Source: Rhizobium sp. BK316
GTDB taxonomy: Bacteria > Pseudomonadota > Alphaproteobacteria > Rhizobiales > Rhizobiaceae
Direction of reading: 5' to 3'
Assembly (NCBI RefSeq): GCF_014193695.1
Contig: NZ_JACHZR010000004.1
Location: 1-64,000, forward strand
DNA length: 64,000 bases
In this document: positions 34,669 through 42,931 of the stretch, piece after piece
How positions within the stretch are numbered: the stretch's first letter is position 1
How the letters are laid out: each line of letters begins with the position of its first letter
Program-made: the position numbers and the translations under genes
Notes under the pieces: model-generated
The model's input: the letters and a program-made list of their open reading frames with translations, nothing else
What the model was told of the DNA's origin: nothing
The model's database searches: none

Positions 34669-34995
34669 GCGATCATTGGGTAGGACCGCGCTTGACGTGG
34701 CCCTGCCATCTCCGATGCATGCTGCGACGAAGAACATCGCTCAAGCCTATCGCGCAGCAGACCGGTTGCTCCTAACCTGTGCCCGATCTCTTCGAAAGCG
34801 GGTGCACCAAAACCTTGCTGCCGCTCGGGAGCAGCGCAGTCGGGCACGTGCGGCTCGCATTCCCCGGCCTTTTCCACCATCGACCTTTTTGGCAGCGATA
34901 ATCGGCGCTGCGGCCCTGTCGGATATATCTGATGCAAGCTATACCTTGCATAACAAGGTAGCTTGCTATATCTTCGACCCAAATCAGGGGCTGAT
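34669..34995. promoter_or_regulatory. Intergenic region holding the PadR-operon control site
   Basis: This 327-bp stretch contains no convincing gene. Its right end is AT-rich and includes the imperfect inverted repeat listed at 34934-34966, followed by TATATC and the ribosome site CAGGGG before the padR-type ATG. The left two-thirds shows nothing clear. Confidence 0.5.
34934..34966. promoter_or_regulatory. Inverted repeat, probable PadR operator
   Basis: The left arm is GCAAGCTA-TA-CCTTG (34934-34948) and the right arm is CAAGG-TAGCTTGC (34954-34966). They are exact reverse complements except for two extra bases (TA) in the left arm, with 5 nt between. It lies 29 nt before the padR-type start. 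PadR proteins repress their own operons at such sites. Confidence 0.6.
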
Positions 34996-35322
34996 ATGAC
35001 CGATTCAATCCAGATCCAATTGCGGAAGGGCGTGCTCGATCTCTGCGTCCTTGCCGTGCTTTCGCGAGGCGAGAGCTATGGCTACGAGATCGCGAGCACC
35101 CTCGTTACCGCCGTGGGCATGGGTGAGGGCACGATCTATCCCCTGATGCGCCGAATGCAGACGGAGGGGCTGGTTGCCACGCGCATCGTCGAGTCCAGCA
35201 GCGGGCCGCCCCGCAAATATTACCGGCTGACGCCGCTCGGCCAGACGGTTTTCGAGGCGCATCGCAGCGACTGGCGCTCCTTTGCTGCCGGCGTGGATAA
35301 ACTTCTTGAGGATTTATCATGA
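34996..35322 (+). CDS. PadR family transcriptional regulator
   Basis: The 108-residue PadR-type winged helix has QLRKGVLDLCVLAVLSRGESYGYEIASTL followed by GTIYPLMRRMQTEGLV, and a short C-terminal helix. PadR subfamily-1 proteins repress a neighbouring operon until a small molecule or membrane signal releases them. It overlaps the DUF1700-type gene by 4 nt, so the two are translated together. A palindrome lies just upstream. Confidence 0.93.
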   Translation: MTDSIQIQLRKGVLDLCVLAVLSRGESYGYEIASTLVTAVGMGEGTIYPLMRRMQTEGLVATRIVESSSGPPRKYYRLTPLGQTVFEAHRSDWRSFAAGVDKLLEDLS

Positions 35323-35891
35323 GCAAGGACAAGTTTCTGCAGGAGCTGAGACGCGGGCTCGCCGGTCTTCCGCCGCAGGAGGTCGAGGAGATCGTCGGCG
35401 ACTATGCGGCCCATTTCGCCGAATCCGCCGCCCGCAACCGCAATGAAGCGGAGGTCATCGCCGCGCTCGGCGATCCCGCCAGGATTGCCCGGGAGCTCAG
35501 GGCCGATATCGGGCTGCGGCGTTTCGAGGACAATTGGACCCTGTCCAATCTCCTTGCGGCAACGATGTCGCTCGCGGGTCTCGCCGTGGTCGATCTTCTT
35601 CTGCTGCTGCCATTGCTCATTCTGACGGTCCTGCTGGCGGCCGGGCTTGCCATCGGCCTCGTTGGCGTCGGTGCCGTCGGTTTGAAAATCATCGTCACCG
35701 CCTTGCTGTTCCAGCCGATGGTAGCCGTGACGGATTTCCTGGGGCGCCTGTTCATCGGCGCCGGGCTCGTCTGCGTGCTCATTGGCGGGGGCGCTTTGCT
35801 TCTGATGGGATTGGGGGCGGGCATCCGTGCGCTCGGCCACTATGCCCGCCTGCATTTCCGCCTGTCCCAGCTGGGCCGGCAGGAAGTCTGA
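35319..35891 (+). CDS. HAAS/DUF1700-type membrane protein
   Basis: The 190-residue protein starts MSKDKFLQELRRGLAGLPPQEVEEIVGDYAAHFAE, the DUF1700 (HAAS) helical region, then has a hydrophobic block of three or four membrane helices (about 75-170). Such proteins are genetically tied to PadR regulators and thought to transmit a signal from the envelope to the repressor. Start and stop contacts with neighbours (4-nt overlap with padR, 34-bp gap to the next) indicate an operon. No enzymatic motif is seen. Confidence 0.85.
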   Translation: MSKDKFLQELRRGLAGLPPQEVEEIVGDYAAHFAESAARNRNEAEVIAALGDPARIARELRADIGLRRFEDNWTLSNLLAATMSLAGLAVVDLLLLLPLLILTVLLAAGLAIGLVGVGAVGLKIIVTALLFQPMVAVTDFLGRLFIGAGLVCVLIGGGALLLMGLGAGIRALGHYARLHFRLSQLGRQEV

Positions 35892-35925
35892 AACGTTCGA
35901 AACACCTCATGGAGGGTACTGGGCG

Positions 35926-36633
35926 ATGGCTCGAAAACTGGCATTCTTTGCAACGACCGGATTGATCGGCGCTGCCGCTTTTCTGGCGCTGGGCGTGGCT
36001 CTCTCGGGGCCGGGCTGGACAGACGCCTTGCATGCGTGGAGCGGAAAAGCCTCCTGCGTGGCGAGCGCCTCCGACCGCCAGCAGGTCACGCTGCCCTTCA
36101 CGGCAAGCGACAGCCTGGTCATCAACCTGCCGGCCGCCTCGGTCCATTACCAGCCGGGCGATAAGGCGCAGGCCGTCATCAGCGGTAACCCCGCCTTGCT
36201 CGAGCATGTGCGCATCGAAGGTGACGAGCTGAGCCTGGATTGCGAGCCCGGCTGGTTCGCATCTCCGCTCGATGTCAAACTGTCGGGACCGGCGATCACC
36301 AAGTGGGAATTGCTCGGCAACGGCGATCTGACCCTGTCGCAGATCGACCAACCGAGGCTGCAGTTGAGCATCGAAGGCAGCGGCAACTCTTCCGCATCGG
36401 GAACCGCCGACGCGGTCGATCTGACCATTTCGGGCTCCGGCTCGGCACGGATGCAGGATCTGACTGCAAAATCCGTGCAGGTGAATATTTACGGCAGCGG
36501 CGATGCCAGGATGACGGCACAGGCCGACGCGGATGTTTCTATTTCCGGCAGCGGCAATGTCGAGCTGTTCGGGAACCCGGTTCTGCGCCGCTCGGAGATC
36601 AGGGGCAGCGGCCGCATCCAGCAAATGCCGTAG
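35926..36633 (+). CDS. DUF2807 (GIN domain) exported protein
   Basis: The ATG at 35926 follows GGAGGGTACTGGGCG and gives 235 residues. A hydrophobic N-terminal helix (about 5-27) acts as a signal or anchor. The rest is a beta-helix with repeated Gly-Ser-Gly turns (ISGSGSARM, IYGSGDARM, ISGSGNVEL, IRGSGRI), the hallmark of GIN-domain auto-transporter adhesin-like proteins. It probably sits in the periplasm or on the membrane. With PadR and HAAS genes it completes a sensor-like module. Confidence 0.88.
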   Translation: MARKLAFFATTGLIGAAAFLALGVALSGPGWTDALHAWSGKASCVASASDRQQVTLPFTASDSLVINLPAASVHYQPGDKAQAVISGNPALLEHVRIEGDELSLDCEPGWFASPLDVKLSGPAITKWELLGNGDLTLSQIDQPRLQLSIEGSGNSSASGTADAVDLTISGSGSARMQDLTAKSVQVNIYGSGDARMTAQADADVSISGSGNVELFGNPVLRRSEIRGSGRIQQMP

Positions 36634-36688
36634 GTCTGCGGCGGCTCGTCACCTCTCCGCTGCGGTGAGCGGGCGGGTATGAACCGTT

Positions 36689-37285
36689 TCAGCCGAAACC
36701 TCTCGCCTTCAAGCCCGCGATGACTTCGTCCGAGACCTGGCGCAATTCCTGTCGGGAGGCGCCGTCGCGTGCCTGGATGGACAGGCCTTGCAGGACCGCG
36801 ACAAGATAGCGGGCGAGGGAGAGGGCGCGTTCAGGATCGAGCCAGTGCCCGAGCGTTTCTGCGATCATCTCCCGCATTGTGTTTCGCCGCTCGGCCAGTT
36901 CGCGCGCCAGTTCCGTATGGTCAGGCCCGCACTGGATCATGCCGCTCGAGATCATGCAGCCCCGCTCTCCGGCGGGGTCGATGACGGCATCGATTGCCTT
37001 GTGAAGCAGCGTTTCGATTGTCTCGTGAAGGGTCGTGGTGGGTTTGATATCCCACACCGGCCCCCGCAGGCCGAAATAGCGTTCGAGCGCCTCGCGGTAG
37101 AGCCCCGCCTTGCTGCCGAAAGCCGAATAGAGACTTGGGGGTGCGATGCCGATTGCGGCCGTTAGGTCGTTCAGCGAGACACCTTCGTATCCATGCCTCC
37201 AGAAGAGCCGCATGGCGATGTCGATCGCCTGATCCCGGTCGAATGTTCGCGGGCCGCCGCGGCGTGTTTTCACAACCTTATCCAT
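36689..37285 (-). CDS. TetR family transcriptional repressor
   Basis: The protein has about 198 residues from the ATG at 37285. The N-terminal helix-turn-helix (AIDIAMRLFWRHGYEGVSLNDLTAAIGI then SLYSAFGSKAGLYREALERYF) is typical. It is divergent from the exported hydrolase at 37363, and the two 12-bp palindromes in the 77-bp spacer are its probable operators. It represses the hydrolase and itself. The ligand is unknown. Confidence 0.93.
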   Translation of the reverse strand: MDKVVKTRRGGPRTFDRDQAIDIAMRLFWRHGYEGVSLNDLTAAIGIAPPSLYSAFGSKAGLYREALERYFGLRGPVWDIKPTTTLHETIETLLHKAIDAVIDPAGERGCMISSGMIQCGPDHTELARELAERRNTMREMIAETLGHWLDPERALSLARYLVAVLQGLSIQARDGASRQELRQVSDEVIAGLKARGFG

Positions 37286-37345
37286 AGCGATCACTAAAGA
37301 CTGCTTGACAGCAAAAGGCAAGCCGTTAGTTTGTAGTGATCACTA
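37285..37345. promoter_or_regulatory. Two TetR-type palindromic operators
   Basis: TAGTGATCACTA at 37334-37345 is a perfect 12-bp palindrome. TAGCGATCACTA at 37285-37296 is the same with one change. They bracket the space between the divergent tetR-type and hydrolase starts. The left one touches the tetR start codon, and the right one lies 17 nt before the hydrolase ATG. Confidence 0.7.
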
Positions 37346-37362
37346 AACATAAGGATTTTGGC

Positions 37363-38250
37363 ATGGTAAGAATGTTGCGCGGAATTTGGGTGGTGGTCCT
37401 GCTGATGGGCCTGTCTTCCATGGCGATGGCCGCGGAGAAAAATTACACGGTGAGGGCGCCTGATGGCCTCGAGATCGCGGTTCAGGAATCTGGTGATCCC
37501 ACCGGTCCGGCGATCGTTTTCATCCACGGCCTGCTCGGCAGCCATCTGAACTGGGACATGCAGGTCGGCAGCGACAAGCTGCAGAGATATCGGCTGATCA
37601 CCTACGATCTGCGCGGCCACGGTCTGTCCGGCAAGCCTGATGATGTGGAGGCATATCGCGACGGGCGCCGCTGGGCCGACGATCTCTCGGCGGTCCTCAA
37701 GGCGACAGGCGCGAAAAATCCTGTTCTGGTCGGCTGGTCGCTCGGCGGCGTGGTTATCTCCAACTATCTCGCCGCCTATGGGGACGGCGACCTTGGCGGC
37801 GTCGTCTATGTCGACGGCGTCATCGAGCTCAACGCTGCGCTGATCACCTCGCATCCCGAGGTCTATGCGGGCATGGCGTCGGATGACTTGCGGGTGCATC
37901 TCGATGCGGTGAAAACCTTCCTGGGCCTGTGTTTCGAAATCAAGCCCGACACGGCGACCTTCGAGCGCTTGCTGTCAAACGCCGCGATGGCTTCGTGGAC
38001 CATGACTCGGACCGTCCCTTCGATGACCGTTTCCGCCGGTTTGCCTAGGGCGAGCGTGCCGGTTCTGCTGCTCTATGGCGGCAAGGACGTTCTGGTCAAT
38101 GTCGAGCCGAGTATTGCGCGAGCTCGGACGCTCAATCCGGCAATTCAGACGAAGATCTATGCGAAGTCGGGGCATGCGCCATTCCTGGAAGAAGCGCCGC
38201 GCTTCAACCGTGATCTGGCAGAGTTCAGGGACGCGGTTGCCGGCAACTGA
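37363..38250 (+). CDS. Exported alpha/beta hydrolase, TetR-controlled
   Basis: The ATG at 37363 follows AAGGATTTTGGC, giving 295 residues with a signal peptide (residues 1-24, cleavage after AMA). FIHGLLGSHLNWDMQ is the oxyanion region, VGWSLGG holds the nucleophile Ser, and the late KSGHAPFLEEAPRFN holds the His. It should hydrolyse an ester, lactone or haloalkane in the periplasm. The divergent TetR gene and two operators show it is induced by some ligand. Confidence 0.88.
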   Translation: MVRMLRGIWVVVLLMGLSSMAMAAEKNYTVRAPDGLEIAVQESGDPTGPAIVFIHGLLGSHLNWDMQVGSDKLQRYRLITYDLRGHGLSGKPDDVEAYRDGRRWADDLSAVLKATGAKNPVLVGWSLGGVVISNYLAAYGDGDLGGVVYVDGVIELNAALITSHPEVYAGMASDDLRVHLDAVKTFLGLCFEIKPDTATFERLLSNAAMASWTMTRTVPSMTVSAGLPRASVPVLLLYGGKDVLVNVEPSIARARTLNPAIQTKIYAKSGHAPFLEEAPRFNRDLAEFRDAVAGN

Positions 38251-38321
38251 ATTTGGAGAGAGGGGGCGGGCAGGGTGCTCGCTCCCTTTGCGCCTTGTCC
38301 GCCTACGGCGCAAAGCAACCG

Positions 38322-38846
38322 TCAGGTTGCAGCCCCGCGCCCGAGTGCTGCCGATTGCTGCAGGGTGATGGCATGGCGGAGGGGGTCGGCGTGGCGGTGC
38401 GCAAGCCGCCACTCGCCGCTCTCGCGCTGGTAGACGAGCGTTACCCGCAAGGCCCAATCCTGTGCGGGCAGGCCGCCGACTTCGACATTCGCGCGCTCGA
38501 CGACGACAAGCACGATCATGTCGGTGCCGGCATAGGTCTGGATAACCTCCTGTTTCAGCGTGCCGTTCTTGAAGAAGCGGCTCATGCCGTCCCAGGTCTT
38601 TTCGGTAATGTCGGCCTCGCGCGAAGGCGGGCCACCGAAGGGTGACATCAGGGTGAAATCCTGCGTGCGCGGCACAAGCGCCCGGTAGGCGGCGACATCG
38701 CCCCGCATCAGTGCAGCATTGGCTTCCTCCGATATCAGGGCAAGATCAGCCGCCTGCAGAGATGCCCGGCTGCTGACTGGACCGGCGACCAGGGAAGCGA
38801 GACCGGCCGGGCCGGCGACGAGGAGGGATCGACGAGACGGTGACAT
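38322..38846 (-). CDS. Exported SnoaL/NTF2-like protein (DUF4440-type)
   Basis: The 174-residue protein begins with a Tat-like signal (SPSRRSLLVAGPAGLASLVAG). The remainder is a cone-shaped NTF2-like domain: ISEEANAALMRGDVAAYRALV, TWDGMSRFF and ALRVTLVYQRESGEWRLAHRHADPL. Such domains bind small hydrophobic molecules or act as ketosteroid-isomerase-like enzymes. It is divergent from a LysR gene at 38951 by about 100 bp, which probably regulates it. The substrate is unknown. Confidence 0.85.
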   Translation of the reverse strand: MSPSRRSLLVAGPAGLASLVAGPVSSRASLQAADLALISEEANAALMRGDVAAYRALVPRTQDFTLMSPFGGPPSREADITEKTWDGMSRFFKNGTLKQEVIQTYAGTDMIVLVVVERANVEVGGLPAQDWALRVTLVYQRESGEWRLAHRHADPLRHAITLQQSAALGRGAAT

Positions 38847-38950
38847 GGCATGTCCTTTCCAGGTCTGGAGTTCAAAATCGCGGCTGCGAAGCCCGCGCTT
38901 CAGACATGCCCGTTTCCCGATGCTGAAGCCAATGATATGATTTCAGCGAT

Positions 38951-39916
38951 ATGCTGAATGAAACTGATCTCTCGCGCGCCGATCTCAATCTCCTCGTGCT
39001 TTTCGAAGCCGTCATCGAGGAGCGCCATGTCGGGCGTGCCGCCGACCGGCTGAACATCTCACCGTCAGCTGTCAGCCACGGGCTTGCACGCCTGCGGCGC
39101 ATGCTCAACGATCCGCTGTTCGTGAAGACGCCCAGAGGCGTGGTGGCGACGGCCCGGGCGATGGAGCTTGCCACACCTGTTGCCGAGATTCTTGCCAGGG
39201 TGCGAAGCGTGATTGCGACGGCCGAGCCCTTCGATCCGGCAAGGTCGCGCCGCCGGTTCACGCTCGGGGCGCCGGATGGCGTTTCTGCGGTCTTCCTGTC
39301 CTCGCTGCTCTCGGGATTGGAAAAAGCGGCGCCTGAGGTCGATATCAGCATACGCCAGCTGCTGCCGGAGCAGGGCGAAAGCGCGCCTGCGCGGGCCTGG
39401 CGTGGTGCGTTTGCCGATCTGGAGGCCCGCGCCATGGATATCGCTGTTGTGCCTGCCGATGATATCCCGGCGCGCTTTCATAGTCTCACGCTCTATGAAG
39501 AGGATTTCGTCATCGCCATGCGCGCCGGCCATCCCTTCGCGCAGGAACCGACGCTCGATCGGTATGTCGGGATGCGGCACCTGGTCGTGTCGCTTGGTGG
39601 CGATCCGCACGGTTTCGTCGACACGGCGCTCGAACAGCGGGGCTTGAACAGGCGGATGGCGCTGACGGTGCCGAACTTCATGTTCGCGCTCGCCATCGCC
39701 GGCGAGAGCGACATGCTCGTCGCCGTTCCCCGGCGCTTCGCCGCAATTTACGCCTCGCGCTTCGGCCTGACGACGGTCGACGCGCCTTTGCCGCTGCCGC
39801 GTTTCCGACTGAGCGCGATCGCCCCGCGCGCCGCGATGATGGATGCCGGGCTGAGCTGGCTGTTCGGGATGCTGCTGTCGGCGTGTGGGGAGGGGGCGGA
39901 CTTGGGTTCTGTCTGA
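38951..39916 (+). CDS. LysR family transcriptional regulator (NodD/SyrM-like layout)
   Basis: The 321-residue protein has the N-terminal winged helix DLNLLVLFEAVIEERHVGRAADRLNISPSAVSHGLARLRRMLNDPLF, a wording typical of the NodD-like LysR branch, then an effector domain. It is divergent from the NTF2-like gene, its probable target. Nothing indicates a nodulation role; many non-symbiotic rhizobial regulators share this N-terminus. The effector is unknown. Confidence 0.92.
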   Translation: MLNETDLSRADLNLLVLFEAVIEERHVGRAADRLNISPSAVSHGLARLRRMLNDPLFVKTPRGVVATARAMELATPVAEILARVRSVIATAEPFDPARSRRRFTLGAPDGVSAVFLSSLLSGLEKAAPEVDISIRQLLPEQGESAPARAWRGAFADLEARAMDIAVVPADDIPARFHSLTLYEEDFVIAMRAGHPFAQEPTLDRYVGMRHLVVSLGGDPHGFVDTALEQRGLNRRMALTVPNFMFALAIAGESDMLVAVPRRFAAIYASRFGLTTVDAPLPLPRFRLSAIAPRAAMMDAGLSWLFGMLLSACGEGADLGSV

Positions 39917-39986
39917 TCCGGCATTTCGGTGTCTTCTTGCGAGTTATTTTGTTGCGAGGTTTCTGGGTGGTGCGGCCCACCCCAAC

Positions 39987-40147
39987 CTCCCTCATTCCTG
40001 TGCTTGTCACAGGAATCCAGCAGCCGCGTGTCCACGCGGCGGAAGACTCGTATGCGACAACGAAAAAGCCTCTCCTGCCCAAGAACTTGGGCAGACTGGA
40101 TTCCTGTGACATCCCTCGTGCCAGCACGAGGAGGGAATGAGGGGAGG
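39987..40147. repeat. Long imperfect palindrome of the rhizobial intergenic mosaic type
   Basis: The left arm (CCTCCCTCATTCCTGTG ... TGTCACAGGAATCCAG, 39987-40020) is mirrored by the right arm (CTGGATTCCTGTGACA ... GGGAATGAGGGGAGG, 40096-40147). The right arm has its own inner hairpin CCTCGTGCCAGCACGAGG. It fills much of the 410-bp gap between the LysR gene and the next gene, which otherwise shows nothing. Confidence 0.7.
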
Positions 40148-40326
40148 TGGTGGCGCCGACCGCTGGAACAGGGACGTTGTAGTCTCCGCTGCTGCCTCAA
40201 GAGAGATCGTCGTCAGCCGCAAAAACTTGGCCGATCCCCGGCATTTGTTGGCAGCTTCGCGAAATCCGGCCCCCGCCCGGAATGCTAGTCTCTCCCCACT
40301 TGCTTCCATTTCGAAAGGCCGCTGCC

Positions 40327-40722
40327 ATGCTTCTGGATCGTTCCCGTCTGCCCGTCGTCTTCATCCGCACCGATGCCGATGAAGAAACCTCCATCAACGA
40401 TCAGATCGAGGCGCTGCTGGAGGAGCGGCGGCCGTTCGTGCTGGTCACGGATCACGCGCCTGACGATCACGAGAACGAGACGCAGGAGGAGCGCAAGGAG
40501 CGGGCGCTGTTTTTCAAGAAGATCAAGGACCGGATGAGGGCCTATTGCCGCGGCATGATCGTCATCGACGGCGGCAGGCCGATGTCGCCCGCGGTCAAGA
40601 TCGCGGCTGTCACGGCAGGAAAGGCGTTTGGCTTCGCGATCGTCTTTGCGGCAGATGAGGAGGAGGCGGAGCGGAAGGGGCGGAGCCTCATCGGCAGCCG
40701 GGACGATGCGTGGTTACTCTGA
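40327..40722 (+). CDS. Conserved-looking hypothetical protein
   Basis: The 131-residue soluble protein starts at the ATG at 40327, preceded by AAAGG; an earlier in-frame Met at 40282 lacks a ribosome site. It begins with a beta strand LPVVFIRTDADEE and is rich in Glu and Arg in the middle (NETQEERKERALFFKKIKDRM). The alternation of strands and helices (MIVIDGG, AFGFAIVFAADEEEAE) looks like a Rossmann-like alpha/beta domain similar to STAS or SpoIIAA-type proteins, but this is not certain. I do not recognise the family. Confidence 0.6.
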   Translation: MLLDRSRLPVVFIRTDADEETSINDQIEALLEERRPFVLVTDHAPDDHENETQEERKERALFFKKIKDRMRAYCRGMIVIDGGRPMSPAVKIAAVTAGKAFGFAIVFAADEEEAERKGRSLIGSRDDAWLL

Positions 40723-40782
40723 CCTCCGGCTTCTGTGATAGAGCAATACGCCATCGGTTGAGTTTGCCTGCGAGGATCGGCA

Positions 40783-41688
40783 ATGAATATTCAGGATAGA
40801 TTTGACCCCTCCGTGATCGACGAGGTGTCGCGCCCGGCCTTCAGTTTCATCACCGAGACGAGTTTCGTCGGCGAGTCCGAACCGCATCGCCATGGCAAGG
40901 CGCAGCTGCTTTACGTGATGAGCGGCGTGCTGACGATGAGGGCGGCCGGCGGTGTCTGGACGGTGCCGCCGAATTGCGCGCTGTGGATTCCGGGCGGCGT
41001 CCCCCATAGCGGTCGCATGGCCGGCCATATCAAGATCGGCAATCTCTATATCGACGCAAAACTGACCGGTGGCCTGAAGGACGAATGCGGCATTCTCTTC
41101 GTCCAGCCCTTCCTGCGCGAGCTGATCTTCCGTCTGGAGCCGCGTCACGACAGTCCTGACATGGCGCCCGAACGGCTTCACCGTCTGGTCGGCGTTCTCC
41201 TGGATGAGCTCAGCGCAGCACCGCTCGAGCCGATCCACCTGCCGATGCCCACTGATCGCAGGCTGCAGCGGCTCACCGAGGCGATGGTCGCCGAACCGGG
41301 CCTGCGCTTCACCATAGACGAATGGGGTGCGCGGGTCGGCGCGAGCAACCGGACGCTCAGCCGGCTGTTCCAGCGGGAGACGGGCATGTCCTTCGTGCGC
41401 TGGCGACAGCAGCTGCATATCGGCGTCGCGCTGCAGCGCCTTGCGGCGGGGCAGCTCGTGACCGTCATTGCCGGCGATCTCGGCTATGAGAGCGTCAGCG
41501 CCTTCATCGCCATGTTCCGCCGCATGCTTGGAACGACGCCCACGCGTTATTTCAGCGATCAGATTCTGGCAAGCTCCCACAGGCTGGAAATCACGGCGGA
41601 TTGGCGTGAGGAACCGGGCGATGATGGCCCTGATCATTCGAAGTGTCCGGCGTCCAATCTGGTGCCGTTCAGACGAGAGCCGAATTGA
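40783..41688 (+). CDS. AraC family regulator with N-terminal cupin domain
   Basis: The 301-residue protein has an N-terminal cupin-like ligand domain (PHRHGKAQLLYVMSGVLTMRA, then IPGGVPHSGRM) and a C-terminal AraC DNA-binding domain (WGARVGASNRTLSRLFQRETG and GDLGYESVSAFIAMFRRMLG). The start has GAGGATCGGCA upstream. No divergent transporter accompanies it; its targets are elsewhere or it acts on the hypothetical gene before it. Confidence 0.92.
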   Translation: MNIQDRFDPSVIDEVSRPAFSFITETSFVGESEPHRHGKAQLLYVMSGVLTMRAAGGVWTVPPNCALWIPGGVPHSGRMAGHIKIGNLYIDAKLTGGLKDECGILFVQPFLRELIFRLEPRHDSPDMAPERLHRLVGVLLDELSAAPLEPIHLPMPTDRRLQRLTEAMVAEPGLRFTIDEWGARVGASNRTLSRLFQRETGMSFVRWRQQLHIGVALQRLAAGQLVTVIAGDLGYESVSAFIAMFRRMLGTTPTRYFSDQILASSHRLEITADWREEPGDDGPDHSKCPASNLVPFRREPN

Positions 41689-41723
41689 TCCTGCTCGCGC
41701 CGCCCTTGTCGCTCTGGCCAATT

Positions 41724-42518
41724 CTAGAAAAGCATGGCCGCATTGTCATGAGACCGCTTGAGGGGCCTGCCTTCCTGAAAACGGCACGGACCCGGGCGGA
41801 CTTGCGTTGCCTGCAGCACCGCGACATCGCCTGAAGGGCTGATGTGAAGCGCCGACAGGATATTTGTCGCGAAGGCGCCGGTATCGATGGCAATCCGGTT
41901 CGGGAAGATCTCGACGCGTTCGCTTGCGGTGATCGTGTGCCCATGAACGACGATCTTGCCGAAGGAGACGCTGGCGTTCAGGAACTCGTCGCGAATCCAC
42001 ATCAGCGTATGCGCGTCCTGCTTGGCCAGGGGAATGCCGGGTTTCAGGCCGGCATGGACGAGGATGTGGTGGTCGAGTTCGACATAGCGCTCGGCAGCGC
42101 GCAGGCATTGCAGGCGCTCGTCTCCAAACCTGCGGCGGATCTCGTCTGCGGTGATGGCTGCCTCAAGCGGCAGGCCATAGGACAGCATCGTCTCGCTGCC
42201 TCCGAGGTCCCGCCAGTGGTTCACGAGATCTGCCTGGACGGCCGGGTCCGTCTCGCCGAGAATACGAAGAGGCAGGGCGTCGTGGTTGCCGCGTATCAAC
42301 TTCGAGCCCGGTCTGTCGCGCAGCGTCCGGATGACGAGATCCATCGCTTTGCGGCTCTCCGGCCCACGGTCCATGATATCGCCGAGGAAGACGATCCGGT
42401 AGTCGATCGTCTCGTCACGCGCCTTGCCGTCAATGCCGGACAGCAGCGCCTCCAGCAGGTCGGCACGCCCGTGGACATCGCCGATGGCGAATGTGTGCAG
42501 AGAAGCGTTCCCGGTCAT
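41724..42518 (-). CDS. Metallophosphoesterase, PrpA/PP1-like serine/threonine phosphatase
   Basis: The protein has 264 residues from the ATG at 42518. The metallophosphatase signature is complete: GDVHGRADLLE, then GDIMDRGPES and RGNHDALPL, with a later His in HHILVHAGLKPG and VHGHT. Such proteins dephosphorylate phosphoproteins or diadenosine polyphosphates with two metal ions. The ribosome site CGGAG is close to the ATG. An upstream Met at 42626 is possible but leads through unconserved sequence. It converges with the AraC gene. Confidence 0.92.
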   Translation of the reverse strand: MTGNASLHTFAIGDVHGRADLLEALLSGIDGKARDETIDYRIVFLGDIMDRGPESRKAMDLVIRTLRDRPGSKLIRGNHDALPLRILGETDPAVQADLVNHWRDLGGSETMLSYGLPLEAAITADEIRRRFGDERLQCLRAAERYVELDHHILVHAGLKPGIPLAKQDAHTLMWIRDEFLNASVSFGKIVVHGHTITASERVEIFPNRIAIDTGAFATNILSALHISPSGDVAVLQATQVRPGPCRFQEGRPLKRSHDNAAMLF

Positions 42519-42667
42519 CGATGGCTCCGTTGTGGCCTTCGGTATGACATTGTTTATGCGCTGCGCCAAGCGGGAGAAGACGGAGACCGTGACGAAGATG
42601 GATGTGATGCGGGCGTAGCGGCCCAAATGGCTTCGCGTCGTTTCTTAAGGGCGATTGTGCCGGGGGA

Positions 42668-42806
42668 AAACCCCTCCCCAACCCCTCCCCACAAGGGGGA
42701 GGGACTAACTCGAGGCGCCCGCATCGCTCCTTCCTAAACGTCGAAGAAGTGGAAAGCGAGTGCGGCAGTTTAAGCCCCTCCCCCTTGTGGGGAGGGGTTT
42801 TTCTGA
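42668..42806. repeat. Pair of dispersed palindromic repeats, copies 2 and 3
   Basis: CCCCTCCCC-acaa-GGGGGAGGG around 42682-42703 is one hairpin. TGCGGCAGTTTAAG at 42761 followed by CCCCTCCC/GGGGAGGGG is another, matching 13546-13584 with two differences. They occupy the 413-bp gene-free gap 42519-42931 and may terminate transcription; the rest of the gap shows nothing. Confidence 0.75.
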
Positions 42807-42931
42807 TGGGCAGAAAGCTCCGCCTGCCGGCCGCGCCCGCACGCTGACTCCAGGTTCAAAACCCAGACGGGACAGGTGAGCAGGCTCATGCGCGCTGCCT
42901 TCACCGACAGCCGATGCGTCGTTTCAAAAGC

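Noticed and set aside
38951..39916. True nodulation regulator NodD
   Set aside because: The N-terminus is NodD-like, but there is no nod box or nod gene here and many ordinary LysR proteins share that wording.
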